Source of the DNA: Aureibaculum sp. 2308TA14-22
GTDB lineage: Bacteria; Bacteroidota; Bacteroidia; Flavobacteriales; Flavobacteriaceae
Direction: 5' to 3'
Assembly (NCBI RefSeq): GCF_040538665.1
Contig: NZ_JBEWXT010000001.1
Coordinates: 2,010,501 to 2,074,500, forward strand
DNA length: 64,000 nt
The position numbers and the translations under genes were made by a program. The notes below the pieces were generated by a model, which had not been told where the DNA came from, did not search any database, and saw only the letters and a program-made list of their open reading frames with translations. Shown here piece after piece: positions 44,713 through 53,245 of this stretch. How positions within the stretch are numbered: the first letter of the stretch is position 1; every line of letters begins with the position of its first letter.

Positions 44713-44741
44713 AAAAAGAATTAATTAAAAATATAGAAATC

Positions 44742-47096
44742 ATGTTAAAACACAACATCTTACTTTTCTTTAGGAATATTAAAAGACAAAAAAGTTCTTT
44801 TTTAATCAATATAATTGGCCTATCCAGTGGTTTAGCCTGTGCTTTGTTAATTGCCCTTTGGATAAAAGATGAGTTGAGTGTGGATAAATTCTATGAAAAC
44901 CATGACCGCATTTATCAAGTAGCCGAGAATGTAGAGTTTAGTGATGGTGTGCAAACAATGATCGAAAGTTCGGCTCCAATGGCGGAGTTTTTAGTAGAAA
45001 ATATGCCTGAAGTGGAATACGCCGCTACCACTATTCAGCCAGACTGGTTCGGTAAGCACGTCTTATCGGTTGGGGACAAAAATCTAAAAGCACTAGGGCA
45101 ACTGGTAAGCAAGGACTATTTCAATATATTCTCCTTTAATTTAATCCAAGGGGATAAAAAAGAGGTAATAGCGGATCCGAATTCTATAGTTATTTCCAAG
45201 GATTTGGCGTTAAAGTTGTTTGGGACAACTGAGAACGTCATAGGGAGTTCCATAGAATATGAAAAAAAACGACAATTCCAAGTTTCAGGAATTTTCGAAG
45301 GTACACCTACCAATTCAACAATGCAATTCGATTTCGTGCTGTCGGATAAGGCCTATAAAGATGAAGCACCTTGGAACTCGATAAATACAGATAGGTGGAA
45401 CAGTACTGGACCTCAAGTATATGTGATGTTGAAGGAAGGAGCCAATATCGATGCACTAAAAACGAAAGTTGCAAAAATCAGAAAAGAAAGAAATGAAAAT
45501 GACCCAAGAACATCAATTTTGATTCCATTTTCAGAACATTACTTACACGGAACATACCAGAATGGGAAACAAGTTGGCGGTAGAATTGAATATGTAAAAC
45601 TATTCACAATTATTGCCATCTTAATATTGATTATTGCTTGTATCAATTTCATGAACCTGTCAACGGCAAGAGCTTCTAAAAGATTAAAAGAAATTGGAGT
45701 TAAGAAAGCTGTTGGTGCAAAACGTAAGTCATTTGTATTCCAATTCTTGAGTGAATCAATTTTCATGTCTTTTATCGCTCTAATTATTGCATTGATAATA
45801 GTAGCATTTTTTCTTCCGCATTTCAATACGATAATCGGAAAACAATTAACATTGAGTTTTGACCTAAACCTTATTTCCATAACACTTGGTATAACTTTGT
45901 TTACAGGTATCATTGCAGGAAGCTATCCTGCAGCTTATCTTTCAGGGTTTAATGCTCTAACTGTTCTAAAAGGGCAGCTGAATCAATCTCTAGGAGAATT
46001 ATGGACGCGAAAAGGATTGGTAGTGATTCAATTTTCTCTTTCCATTATTTTAATCGTATCAGTTATCGTAGTTTATAAGCAGATTGAATTTGCCCAAAAT
46101 CAAAATTTAGGATATAATAAGGATAATATTGTCTATTTCAAGGCTGAAGGTAAGATAAAAGAAAAGTTGCCGACATTTTTGGCAGAACTAAAAAAATCAA
46201 CGGGAATAAAAAATGCATCAAGTACTACACATAGCATGGTTGGTCACAACTGGAGTACTTCTTTGGAGTGGGAAGGGAAGGATCCTGATAATGAGACAAA
46301 CTTTCAGATTGTAGGGGTAGATTATGATTTTATTGAAACTATGGATATGGAAATAATAGCTGGGCGTGGTTTTAATAGGGCTTTTGGGGACAGCATCGGA
46401 ATGATATTTAACGAAACGGCAATAAAAGCTATGGGTTTGAAAGACCCCATCGATAAACTTGTTGAAGGTAGAATACCAATAATAGGAGTCGTAAAAGATT
46501 TCCATTTTAAATCATTACATGATAGAGTAGAACCTTTGTTCATGGCTATCATGCCCCAAGTAAACAAAGTTATGGTACGTATCGAGGCCGGAAAAGAAAA
46601 AGAGGCTATCAACAAAATCCAAGAGGCTTATCAAACCTTTAATCCCGGGTTTCCTTTCGAATACGAATTCTTGGACGAAAACTATAACGCTCTTTATGAA
46701 TCTGAACAACGTGTGGCTACTTTGTCAAAATATTTTGCGGGTATGGCAATTCTTATCTCCTGTTTGGGCTTATTCGGATTGGCTATTTTTACCGCCGAAA
46801 GAAGAAGGAAAGAAATAAGCATTAGAAAAGTATTAGGCCAAACGGCATCGCAAGTTACCGTAATGTTATCTAGCGAGTTTGCGAAATTAGTTTTGATATC
46901 AATTGTAATTGCACTACCTATAGCTTACTTATTGGCTAATAATTGGCTTTCAGGTTTTGCTTATAGAATCCCCTTACAAATATGGTATTTTTTAGGTGCG
47001 GGCGTCGTGGCTTTATTAGTTGCCATATTAACAGTAGGGAGCCAAGCTATTCGTGCTGCAAATAAAAATCCAGTTGACGCCTTGAGAGAAGGTTAG
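44742..47096 (+). CDS. FtsX/MacB-type ABC permease 6 of 6
   Basis: The 784-residue paralogue begins MLKHNILLFFRNIKRQKSS, has IGVKKAVGAKRKSF after TM2 (Lys for Arg) and KEISIRKVLGQTASQ in the second half, and ends NPVDALREG. These variants put it in a third subgroup. Some stretches (for example 46620-46700) are richer in GC than permeases 4 and 5. It is followed by the DUF4097-like gene and the second ATPase, which may be its cognate partners. Confidence 0.9.
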   Translation: MLKHNILLFFRNIKRQKSSFLINIIGLSSGLACALLIALWIKDELSVDKFYENHDRIYQVAENVEFSDGVQTMIESSAPMAEFLVENMPEVEYAATTIQPDWFGKHVLSVGDKNLKALGQLVSKDYFNIFSFNLIQGDKKEVIADPNSIVISKDLALKLFGTTENVIGSSIEYEKKRQFQVSGIFEGTPTNSTMQFDFVLSDKAYKDEAPWNSINTDRWNSTGPQVYVMLKEGANIDALKTKVAKIRKERNENDPRTSILIPFSEHYLHGTYQNGKQVGGRIEYVKLFTIIAILILIIACINFMNLSTARASKRLKEIGVKKAVGAKRKSFVFQFLSESIFMSFIALIIALIIVAFFLPHFNTIIGKQLTLSFDLNLISITLGITLFTGIIAGSYPAAYLSGFNALTVLKGQLNQSLGELWTRKGLVVIQFSLSIILIVSVIVVYKQIEFAQNQNLGYNKDNIVYFKAEGKIKEKLPTFLAELKKSTGIKNASSTTHSMVGHNWSTSLEWEGKDPDNETNFQIVGVDYDFIETMDMEIIAGRGFNRAFGDSIGMIFNETAIKAMGLKDPIDKLVEGRIPIIGVVKDFHFKSLHDRVEPLFMAIMPQVNKVMVRIEAGKEKEAINKIQEAYQTFNPGFPFEYEFLDENYNALYESEQRVATLSKYFAGMAILISCLGLFGLAIFTAERRRKEISIRKVLGQTASQVTVMLSSEFAKLVLISIVIALPIAYLLANNWLSGFAYRIPLQIWYFLGAGVVALLVAILTVGSQAIRAANKNPVDALREG

Positions 47097-47158
47097 TATT
47101 GACAATAAAACAAACTAAAAAATCACATCTTTCAAATAAACATATAAAATCATTCATC

Positions 47159-47767
47159 ATGAAAAAAACAATTCTTTTATTAATATTCGCACTTTCGTTT
47201 TATTTTTCCGTACAATCCCAAAATTTAGACTATTCATTTAAGGAAACTTTTAAAGTCGAAAAACCATTAAATTTAACAATTTCTTCAAATAATAGCGATA
47301 TTGAGGTAATAGCTAACGAGGGCTACGACGTGATCGTTTTCTACACCGTTACCAAGTTGGACGAGGTCTTAAAGGTAACCAAAAAGGAACTGGAAGTTAT
47401 GACCAAAGGTCAATGGAAATTAGATATTCTAGACACCTCCAAAAGTTTGGAAATAAAAGTTGTAAGTACAGTTAAAAATGGTTTTACCCGTCCCGAAGAT
47501 AAAATCGATGTTCATTTTAAAGTATATGTTCCAAGGGAAACAAGCACGGAGTTGACATCAAATGATGGAAACATTAAAGTACAAGGACTGGCTTTGGACC
47601 AAAAATGTATCTCTAGTGATGGCAATATTCACTTAACTGATTTAAATGGAAAGGTGTATGCACAAACCTCCGATGGAAACATTATTTTGAATAATGTTAC
47701 TGGAATTGTGGAAAGTATTACCCATGATGGTAGGGTTATCAACAATGAAAATAAGAAATCTAAATAA
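47159..47767 (+). CDS. Secreted DUF4097-like beta-repeat protein
   Basis: I chose the ATG at 47159 (202 residues), which gives a signal peptide MKKTILLLIFALSFYFSVQSQ; a TTG at 47099 adds 20 residues of non-signal sequence. The mature part has three short repeats, SNDGNIKVQGL, SSDGNIHLTDL and TSDGNIILNNV, spaced about 18 residues apart, the pattern of DUF4097 beta-helix proteins. With the GIN-domain protein it makes two beta-solenoid-type partners in this efflux operon. Ligand unknown. Confidence 0.78.
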   Translation: MKKTILLLIFALSFYFSVQSQNLDYSFKETFKVEKPLNLTISSNNSDIEVIANEGYDVIVFYTVTKLDEVLKVTKKELEVMTKGQWKLDILDTSKSLEIKVVSTVKNGFTRPEDKIDVHFKVYVPRETSTELTSNDGNIKVQGLALDQKCISSDGNIHLTDLNGKVYAQTSDGNIILNNVTGIVESITHDGRVINNENKKSK

Positions 47768-47777
47768 TATAAAAACT

Positions 47778-48440
47778 ATGCTATTACAATTAAACAACAT
47801 TTTTAAATGGGTAAATTCAGGTGGACAACGTATTTTTCTGTTAAAAGATATTAATCTAGAAGTTGAAGAAGGAGAGTTTATTTCCGTAATGGGGCCTTCG
47901 GGTTCTGGAAAATCAACCTTGCTCAATATTATTGGTATGTTAGATGGCTTTGATGAAGGTGAATATAACTTTATGGACGAGTCAGTCCATACGTTAAAGG
48001 AGAAACATCGTGCCAATTTGTATAAACAATATATCGGTTTTGTTTTTCAGGCGTATCATTTAATAGATGAATTGACTGTTTATGAAAACTTAGAAATGCC
48101 TTTATTGTATAAAAAAATAAGTGGTTCAGAACGTAAAGCTTTGGTTGCTGATATGTTGGATCATTTTAATATTGTAGGCAAACAAAAATTGTTTCCTACG
48201 CAATTAAGCGGTGGTCAACAACAATTGGTCGGGGTTGCCAGAGCCTTAATTGGAAATCCGAAATTAATATTGGCGGATGAACCTACGGGGAATTTGAACT
48301 CTAAACAGGGTGAAGAAATAATGGAAATATTTAAGCAATTAAATAAGGAGGGTGTAACTATCATTCAAGTAACACATTCTGAAAAAAATGCGGAATATGG
48401 CTCACGAATTATTAATTTGTTGGATGGTAGAATGGTTTAG
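47778..48440 (+). CDS. MacB/LolD-type ABC transporter ATPase (second)
   Basis: With the ATG at 47778 the protein has 220 residues and clears the preceding stop; an earlier in-frame start at 47694 would overlap the DUF4097-like gene by 74 bases and add a spurious leader. Walker A is GPSGSGKST, the signature is LSGGQQQLVGVARAL (Leu-Val where the first ATPase has Arg-Val), and Walker B is LILADEPTGNLNS. It closes the plus-strand efflux operon, so two motor subunits flank six permeases. Confidence 0.9.
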   Translation: MLLQLNNIFKWVNSGGQRIFLLKDINLEVEEGEFISVMGPSGSGKSTLLNIIGMLDGFDEGEYNFMDESVHTLKEKHRANLYKQYIGFVFQAYHLIDELTVYENLEMPLLYKKISGSERKALVADMLDHFNIVGKQKLFPTQLSGGQQQLVGVARALIGNPKLILADEPTGNLNSKQGEEIMEIFKQLNKEGVTIIQVTHSEKNAEYGSRIINLLDGRMV

Positions 48441-48504
48441 GTTTCGACTCCGCTCAACCTGACAACCATATGTAAAATTTTTATTTTAGATAAATAGATT
48501 CACT
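48441..48504. other. Convergent-gene spacer with repeat fragment and weak hairpin
   Basis: Between the ATPase stop and the thioesterase stop lies TTTCGACTCCGCTCAACCTGACA, a fragment of the widespread TTCGAC-CGCTCA intergenic repeat in opposite orientation to that at 34121-34164. An AT-only hairpin (TAAAAT at 48473-48478 with ATTTTA at 48483-48488) over a T-rich loop could be a weak bidirectional terminator. This is also the right-hand junction between the efflux locus and pigment part B. Confidence 0.4.
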
Positions 48505-48921
48505 TTAAATCAATCCAACCTTACGTTTCCAATCTTCAAAGAATTTGGGTGCTGTCAAAGCCAATTCCCCATCATCATTCGTAAAAACTTGAACGGTTTC
48601 TCCTGTGCAAACTATTTTACCTTCGGGATTAAAAATTTTATAGATAAATGTCATTTTCGCAGCAGGTGAATCGATAAAAGTAGTTTCAATAGTGGCTATA
48701 TCTCCATATTTTAAAGGTAGTTTGTGCTCGCAAGACGATTTTACAATAGGTGTTGCAAAACCGTTTGCTTTTACATCTAAATAGGAAATGCCATGTGCCC
48801 TGCCAAAAGCCTCCCTTCCGTCTTCAAAATAGGTAATGTAATTGCCATGCCAAACGATACCCAATGGGTCAGTTTCGTTAAAACGAACACGAATTTCTGA
48901 TTTAATACTCAACTTATTCAT
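48505..48921 (-). CDS. 4HBT-type acyl-thioesterase (hotdog) of pigment part B
   Basis: The 138-residue protein has the 4-hydroxybenzoyl-CoA thioesterase signature RVRFNETDPLGIVWHGNYITYFEDGREAF with catalytic-type Asp18 and His25. It would release an acyl chain from carrier protein or CoA. It is the last gene of the minus-strand operon and its ATG overlaps the ABC-2 permease stop by 4 bases. Related thioesterases are regular members of aryl polyene and flexirubin clusters, where they may edit or hand over chains. Confidence 0.88.
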   Translation of the reverse strand: MNKLSIKSEIRVRFNETDPLGIVWHGNYITYFEDGREAFGRAHGISYLDVKANGFATPIVKSSCEHKLPLKYGDIATIETTFIDSPAAKMTFIYKIFNPEGKIVCTGETVQVFTNDDGELALTAPKFFEDWKRKVGLI

Positions 48922-50207
48922 ACCATTCTTTTCTTTTTATCATACCAAATAGAAATTGTCACCGTAATTATAAAAAACAACAATAACAATCCTATTTCTG
49001 GTACTATTTCGGCAATACCACCATTACGCAATAATACATCATAAAAGGCATTTAAGCCCCAATTCATCGGTGAAATATTAGATAATAGTTGCATAAATTC
49101 TGGCATTAAAAATACAGGTACCCAAACACCTCCAATAGCGGCGAGAATTACTACCATTGTTGCTCCTAAAGGGGCCGATTGTTCGGGAGTAGTGGCCAAA
49201 GTCCCCAATAAAGTACCAAAACCTACAGCTGCCAAGCCGGAAAACAAGGCAACTACAAATAGGACAAAAAAGTTAGATCCAATTTCAAGAGCATGCAATC
49301 CGAGCATTGGCAAAATGTAAACACCTACCATCAACATCAATAAAAATTGAATCAAGCATACTAGTAAATAGGTAATGGTTTTTCCGCCCAAGACAGTCAA
49401 ATATGAAACGGGATTGGTACGTAACCTAACAAACGTGCCTTGATTTTTTTCTTTTACAATATTAATGGACAATGGAATCACAATAAAAAATATAGCAAAC
49501 AATGTCCACGCGGGTACGTTGTGCTGTGTTGAATTTGGTAAGGTCACTTCTGCTCCTTCTTTTGGATTGATTTCCTTAAACGAAACAAAATTGTTTTCGG
49601 TCAACAATGGATTCTTTCCGTCAGAATCACCATCACTTAATTCTGCTTGAAAGGCTTCGTAAATGGATTTGGATTCGATACGTGAAATCATTTTATCGAT
49701 ACTGTTCATCACCGCATTTTTGAAGGTTTTTTGTACCGCAGGATCAAAATAGAGTTTGATTTCTTTAACAGAAAGAACCTCATATTCCATTTTCGACTCA
49801 TCCTCAACCCCAAATTCACTTAAAATTTTCGCTACGTTTTGGTTAACTTTTTTATCTAAATCCGCACTTAAATTTTGAGGAATGATAACCGCCATTTGGT
49901 ACTTTCCTTCTAGTACAGCTGTTCTTGCCGTAGTTTCCGTAAATAACGTATTATCGTCATTGACAATAATTTCAAAAGCATCACTCTCTTTGAGGTTTTC
50001 TAAAATGGTTGTGGAAATTGCTCCTTGGTCATTATCAACATATAAAATGGGAATCTTAGCATCGTTTATCGTTCTGTACGAGCTGTCTTGAATTAAGGTA
50101 ATAGTAATTATCAATACCAAAGGCATAACAAAAAGAATGACCAAACCACCTAAATCTCGTGAGAGCAACAGCATTTCCTTATATGTAGAGTGGATGAGTT
50201 TATGCAT
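48918..50207 (-). CDS. ABC-2-type exporter permease
   Basis: I chose the ATG at 50207 (429 residues); a GTG at 50213 is two codons upstream. A TM helix at about 20-40 is followed by an extracytoplasmic region of about 200 residues, then five TM helices from about 235 to the end, the plan of ABC-2 (YhhJ/DrrB-like) permeases. It overlaps the ATPase gene by 8 bases and pairs with it. The pair probably moves the dialkylresorcinol-ester lipid or an intermediate across the inner membrane. Confidence 0.88.
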   Translation of the reverse strand: MHKLIHSTYKEMLLLSRDLGGLVILFVMPLVLIITITLIQDSSYRTINDAKIPILYVDNDQGAISTTILENLKESDAFEIIVNDDNTLFTETTARTAVLEGKYQMAVIIPQNLSADLDKKVNQNVAKILSEFGVEDESKMEYEVLSVKEIKLYFDPAVQKTFKNAVMNSIDKMISRIESKSIYEAFQAELSDGDSDGKNPLLTENNFVSFKEINPKEGAEVTLPNSTQHNVPAWTLFAIFFIVIPLSINIVKEKNQGTFVRLRTNPVSYLTVLGGKTITYLLVCLIQFLLMLMVGVYILPMLGLHALEIGSNFFVLFVVALFSGLAAVGFGTLLGTLATTPEQSAPLGATMVVILAAIGGVWVPVFLMPEFMQLLSNISPMNWGLNAFYDVLLRNGGIAEIVPEIGLLLLFFIITVTISIWYDKKKRMV

Positions 50208-50955
50208 AATCACGTAAGGCTTCTCCAGTTAACTGAATAAATACATCTTCTAAATTGTGAGCATCATTGGTGTTTTTTACAAGCTCTTCTGGTGTTCCAG
50301 AAGTAATAATTTTACCTCTATCAATAATAGAGACCTCAGTACAAAATGTTTCCGCTTCGTTTAAATGGTGTGAGGTATACACAATTGTTGTTCCATTGGC
50401 ATTCAACATTTTTAAATGCTCAATAATTACATTTTTAGACTGTACATCCACGCCAACAGTAGGTTCGTCTAAAAATAAAATTTCAGGCTTATGCAAAATA
50501 CCTGCAATCAAATTTACCCTTCGTTTCATTCCTCCCGAAAAGGTTTTAATTTTTTTGTTGTGGAATTTTGCAAGCCCTAAATGCTCGAGACTCTCCATTA
50601 CTTTCGACTTTAAAGTCTGCCCTGTCAATCCATACATTGCTCCAAAATACATTAAGTTTTCATAAGCCGTTAAGGTAGGATACAATGCATATTCTTGTGG
50701 CACCACACCAATCAACTGCTTTATTTTTTGAGTATTTTCGCGTAGCGATAATCCGTTAATGGCAATACCGCCAGAGGTAGGTTTTAGCAATCCGCAGAGC
50801 ATGGAAATCAATGTGGTTTTTCCAGCACCGTTTGGGCCAAGAAGACCGTAGATTTCGCCCTTCTCAATTTTTAAACTTAATTCTTTAATGGAGAAATCAT
50901 CAGCTCCTTTATATTTTTTGGAAAGGGTTTCTATATGAATTGCCGATGGGTTCAT
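50200..50955 (-). CDS. ABC-2 exporter ATPase
   Basis: The 251-residue ATPase has Walker A GLLGPNGAGKTTL, a Q-loop in VVPQEYALYPTLTAYENL, the signature FSGGMKRRVNLIAGI, Walker B ILFLDEPTVGVD and H-loop VYTSHHLNEAE. The PTVGVD and AETFC segments are those of drug- and lipid-exporting ABC-2 systems. It is co-transcribed with its permease (8-base overlap) and starts one base before the stop of the BtrH-like gene. Confidence 0.92.
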   Translation of the reverse strand: MNPSAIHIETLSKKYKGADDFSIKELSLKIEKGEIYGLLGPNGAGKTTLISMLCGLLKPTSGGIAINGLSLRENTQKIKQLIGVVPQEYALYPTLTAYENLMYFGAMYGLTGQTLKSKVMESLEHLGLAKFHNKKIKTFSGGMKRRVNLIAGILHKPEILFLDEPTVGVDVQSKNVIIEHLKMLNANGTTIVYTSHHLNEAETFCTEVSIIDRGKIITSGTPEELVKNTNDAHNLEDVFIQLTGEALRDYA

Positions 50956-50956
50956 T

Positions 50957-51952
50957 TTATATCGCCTTCTTTAATTTTTTAAAGAATACCTCTTCCCTAT
51001 TAGATATATCAACCAACTGATCCGCTACTTTGTTGTAGGCATCCAATTCCGAGCTTCTATTTTTATAAATTCGCGAAGCGTTAACGGCAAAATCACGCCA
51101 AGAATCACCAATATCAGTAATTTCTAAAGACAATTCTTTTAGTTTTGGATTATTTAAAATTACAGCAGCTTCTTGCAAAAATGCTCCATAAATAAAACGA
51201 AATCCACCACCGCCTGTACCAATTTCCTCTTGCATTCGTACCAATTGTCCCAAATAGTGATTGGCTACTTTAATACCTTTCTTTTTTGGCCATTTTCGAA
51301 TCAGCTTTGCAATGGTTCGCATACCTCTTACACCCACATAAGGCACAGGTGCCAACATATCTCTACAGACCGTTTTAATTCCTTTTTTTATAGCACTTTC
51401 TAACTTCAGTTCTTCAGGAAATTCAACAGGATAATACATATGCCCTTTTGGAGCCATAGCTCCCTTAGCAAACCGTACCCTATTCAGTTCTTTTTTGGTT
51501 AAAATGGTAGTCGTTTCCATTACAGGATCGCTTATTAAATAAGTATCCTCTTCTTTACCATATACCACCAAATTATGTGCATTGAAGTGAAAGCGGTACT
51601 CATCGGGAAAATACGTTAAATGATATACGCCAACTTGTAAACCAACAGGGTTTTTACGTTGTAGTTCAGCCTCCAAGGCTTTTTCCGCATTATTTTCATT
51701 TCTGAACTTAAATCGTTTAATTTTTATACCTACCCGTTTTGCAAAACGCTTAAAAATAATACCTGGCATTGGTCTAAAACTAACAACGGGAGCATGGTTT
51801 ACCTTTAAAAACGGGATATAGACAAAAAAAAGTCCCGACCCGATGCCAAAAACCATCGGTTCACTAATTTGATGTCCTTTATGTTTTAATAAATTTGATA
51901 CTACACCATTTTCACAATGTGCAGATTGATGATGTGTAAAGTCTATCTTCAT
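50957..51952 (-). CDS. BtrH-like N-terminal domain protein (C39-like Cys acyltransferase/peptidase fold)
   Basis: The 331-residue protein opens with HHQSAHCENGVVSNLL. Cys13, His126 in FNAHNLVVYG and Asp142 in YLISDP fit the triad of the BtrH N-terminal family, a papain/C39-like fold. BtrH in butirosin biosynthesis transfers an acyl group from an ACP to an amine. Here, beside DarA/DarB and acyl carrier genes, an acyl transfer that joins polyene and resorcinol is an attractive but unproven role. The C-terminal half (about 170-331) is helical, DUF4872-like. No signal peptide is seen. Confidence 0.8.
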   Translation of the reverse strand: MKIDFTHHQSAHCENGVVSNLLKHKGHQISEPMVFGIGSGLFFVYIPFLKVNHAPVVSFRPMPGIIFKRFAKRVGIKIKRFKFRNENNAEKALEAELQRKNPVGLQVGVYHLTYFPDEYRFHFNAHNLVVYGKEEDTYLISDPVMETTTILTKKELNRVRFAKGAMAPKGHMYYPVEFPEELKLESAIKKGIKTVCRDMLAPVPYVGVRGMRTIAKLIRKWPKKKGIKVANHYLGQLVRMQEEIGTGGGGFRFIYGAFLQEAAVILNNPKLKELSLEITDIGDSWRDFAVNASRIYKNRSSELDAYNKVADQLVDISNREEVFFKKLKKAI

Positions 51953-52356
51953 ATTTCTTTGGTAATATCTTGCAATTGCTCAACCGAAACATCAAAGACA
52001 TTTGCATATTTCTGTAATAAATTTTTGCTTAGTTTTTTAAATACTTTGGGTTTAAAATGCCTTTTTACACGCCATTGCCATAGCCCAACATAACTTGCTA
52101 ATATGGGTAAATCCATTTTATGGAGTTCCATATAATATTCTATCGGACTAGTTTCGTTATTCAATACCCGTTTCTTTGCTTCAGCTACACGCTCTTTAAT
52201 TTCTTCAATGGCATTGTTCAAAGCAATAGTCTTAGGATCCCAACCAGAACTATTTTCTGTAATATAATTTCCTTCTTCATCAACGGCATAACAGAGTTCC
52301 TTAAAATTGGCAGACTCTAAATTACTTTTATCTTGTGGGACCTCGCTTTTTTTCAT
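51949..52356 (-). CDS. Conserved-looking small protein of pigment part B, function unknown
   Basis: The 135-residue soluble protein has a short N-terminal acidic part and a helical region with NAIEEIKERVAEAKKRVLNNETSPIEYYMELHKMD, cut here into its central helices at about 48-82. It ends in a basic LWQWRVKRHFKPKVFKKL segment that could form a helix-turn-helix. No family is recognised. The stop overlaps the BtrH-like start by 4 bases and the start is 3 bases from the next gene, so it works with those two; a small partner or chaperone of BtrH is possible. Confidence 0.65.
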   Translation of the reverse strand: MKKSEVPQDKSNLESANFKELCYAVDEEGNYITENSSGWDPKTIALNNAIEEIKERVAEAKKRVLNNETSPIEYYMELHKMDLPILASYVGLWQWRVKRHFKPKVFKKLSKNLLQKYANVFDVSVEQLQDITKEI

Positions 52357-52359
52357 CGC

Positions 52360-52818
52360 TTATTTAATTTCTTGGATAAATAAGTTCATTTCACATTTCG
52401 CTAAAACAGAATTTTCGTTTTCTATAATACACATTATAGCACAAATGCTATATCCTTCTGCATCAAATCTTGAAATCAGATTGGCAGTTGTAATAATGAC
52501 TTCATTTAAAGATGGCAATTTAATGATATTAAACGACTTAACCCCACTAATAAAACCTACAACTTGGTTGTTTTCACCTTTAGTATCTTCCTCGTCAAAA
52601 AAACTCTTACCTACTATTGCCGAACACGTCTGAGCAGCATTCTCTATTAACCCAGATTCAGAAAATCTGTTTTCGTCAACGAAAATGCAATCCGGTTTTA
52701 TCAAAAAATTAGTTTTAACACTTTGGTCATCAATAAATAGTACATTATCCACCATTAACATAGGAGCTCTATGTGGTAAAAAATTTTTAATATTAATATG
52801 AGTAGCGTTATTATCCAA
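52360..52818 (-). CDS. Dehydratase-like hotdog protein lacking the GHFP histidine (a)
   Basis: The 152-residue protein begins with the FabZ-type start NFLPHRAPMLMVDNVLFID and continues ENRFSESGLIENAAQTCSA. The helix Glu is kept but the GHFP loop with the catalytic His is absent. Such ApeI/ApeP-like proteins in aryl polyene clusters may be dehydratases with another base, or subunits that pair with an active protein. It lies one base after the next hotdog gene, forming a tandem pair. Confidence 0.8.
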   Translation of the reverse strand: MDNNATHINIKNFLPHRAPMLMVDNVLFIDDQSVKTNFLIKPDCIFVDENRFSESGLIENAAQTCSAIVGKSFFDEEDTKGENNQVVGFISGVKSFNIIKLPSLNEVIITTANLISRFDAEGYSICAIMCIIENENSVLAKCEMNLFIQEIK

Positions 52819-53244
52819 TTAATTTGCAACTACGGTTTTCATTTCGCCATTAGCAATAGATACACCATCTAAAGTTACGTCAACAGCAACCAAAGTAAAA
52901 CCCATTATTTCGTGTAAAATAGTAGCTTTTGTGATTAGCCTATCATTTAGCTTTGGCAATTTAAGAATTTCTATACTTTTAATGGAACCTATATAACCTG
53001 TTGGTGAAGGTTTATTTTGTAGATAATATTTATAACCCGTATGCAGTGCCACAGTTTGAGCCATATGTTCAATTAAACCTGGTTCAGTAAATGCATTATT
53101 TTCAGTAAAAATATTGGTGTCAGAAATGGTTAAACTAGAAGTAACTTCGCTCTCTGTATATTGCAATAGTTTATCAACCATTACAAACGGTGTTTTTTGT
53201 GGAATTAGTTCAGTTACGGATATGTTTTTTGAACCATTACTCAA
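52819..53244 (-). CDS. Dehydratase-like hotdog protein lacking the GHFP histidine (b)
   Basis: The 141-residue protein reads LIPQKTPFVMVDKLL at the N-terminus and NNAFTEPGLIEHMAQTVALHTGY in the active-site region. As in its downstream neighbour, the GHFP histidine is absent; a different His is present in the helix (LIEHMAQ). Its N-terminal motif even lacks the PH pair (PQ). Tandem with the neighbouring hotdog gene it may form a hetero-oligomer. It starts 1 base from the darB stop. Confidence 0.78.
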   Translation of the reverse strand: MSNGSKNISVTELIPQKTPFVMVDKLLQYTESEVTSSLTISDTNIFTENNAFTEPGLIEHMAQTVALHTGYKYYLQNKPSPTGYIGSIKSIEILKLPKLNDRLITKATILHEIMGFTLVAVDVTLDGVSIANGEMKTVVAN

Positions 53245-53245
53245 C

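Noticed and set aside
47099-47158. TTG start for the DUF4097-like protein
   Set aside because: The added 20 residues are Lys-rich and precede a standard signal peptide that starts with the ATG at 47159.
47694-47777. Earlier start for the second MacB-type ATPase
   Set aside because: It would overlap the DUF4097-like gene by 74 bases; the LolD-type N-terminus begins at 47778.
25068-48504. The efflux locus as a mobile element
   Set aside because: No transposase, integrase, terminal inverted repeat, target duplication or tRNA was seen at either junction, so insertion remains an inference about history only.
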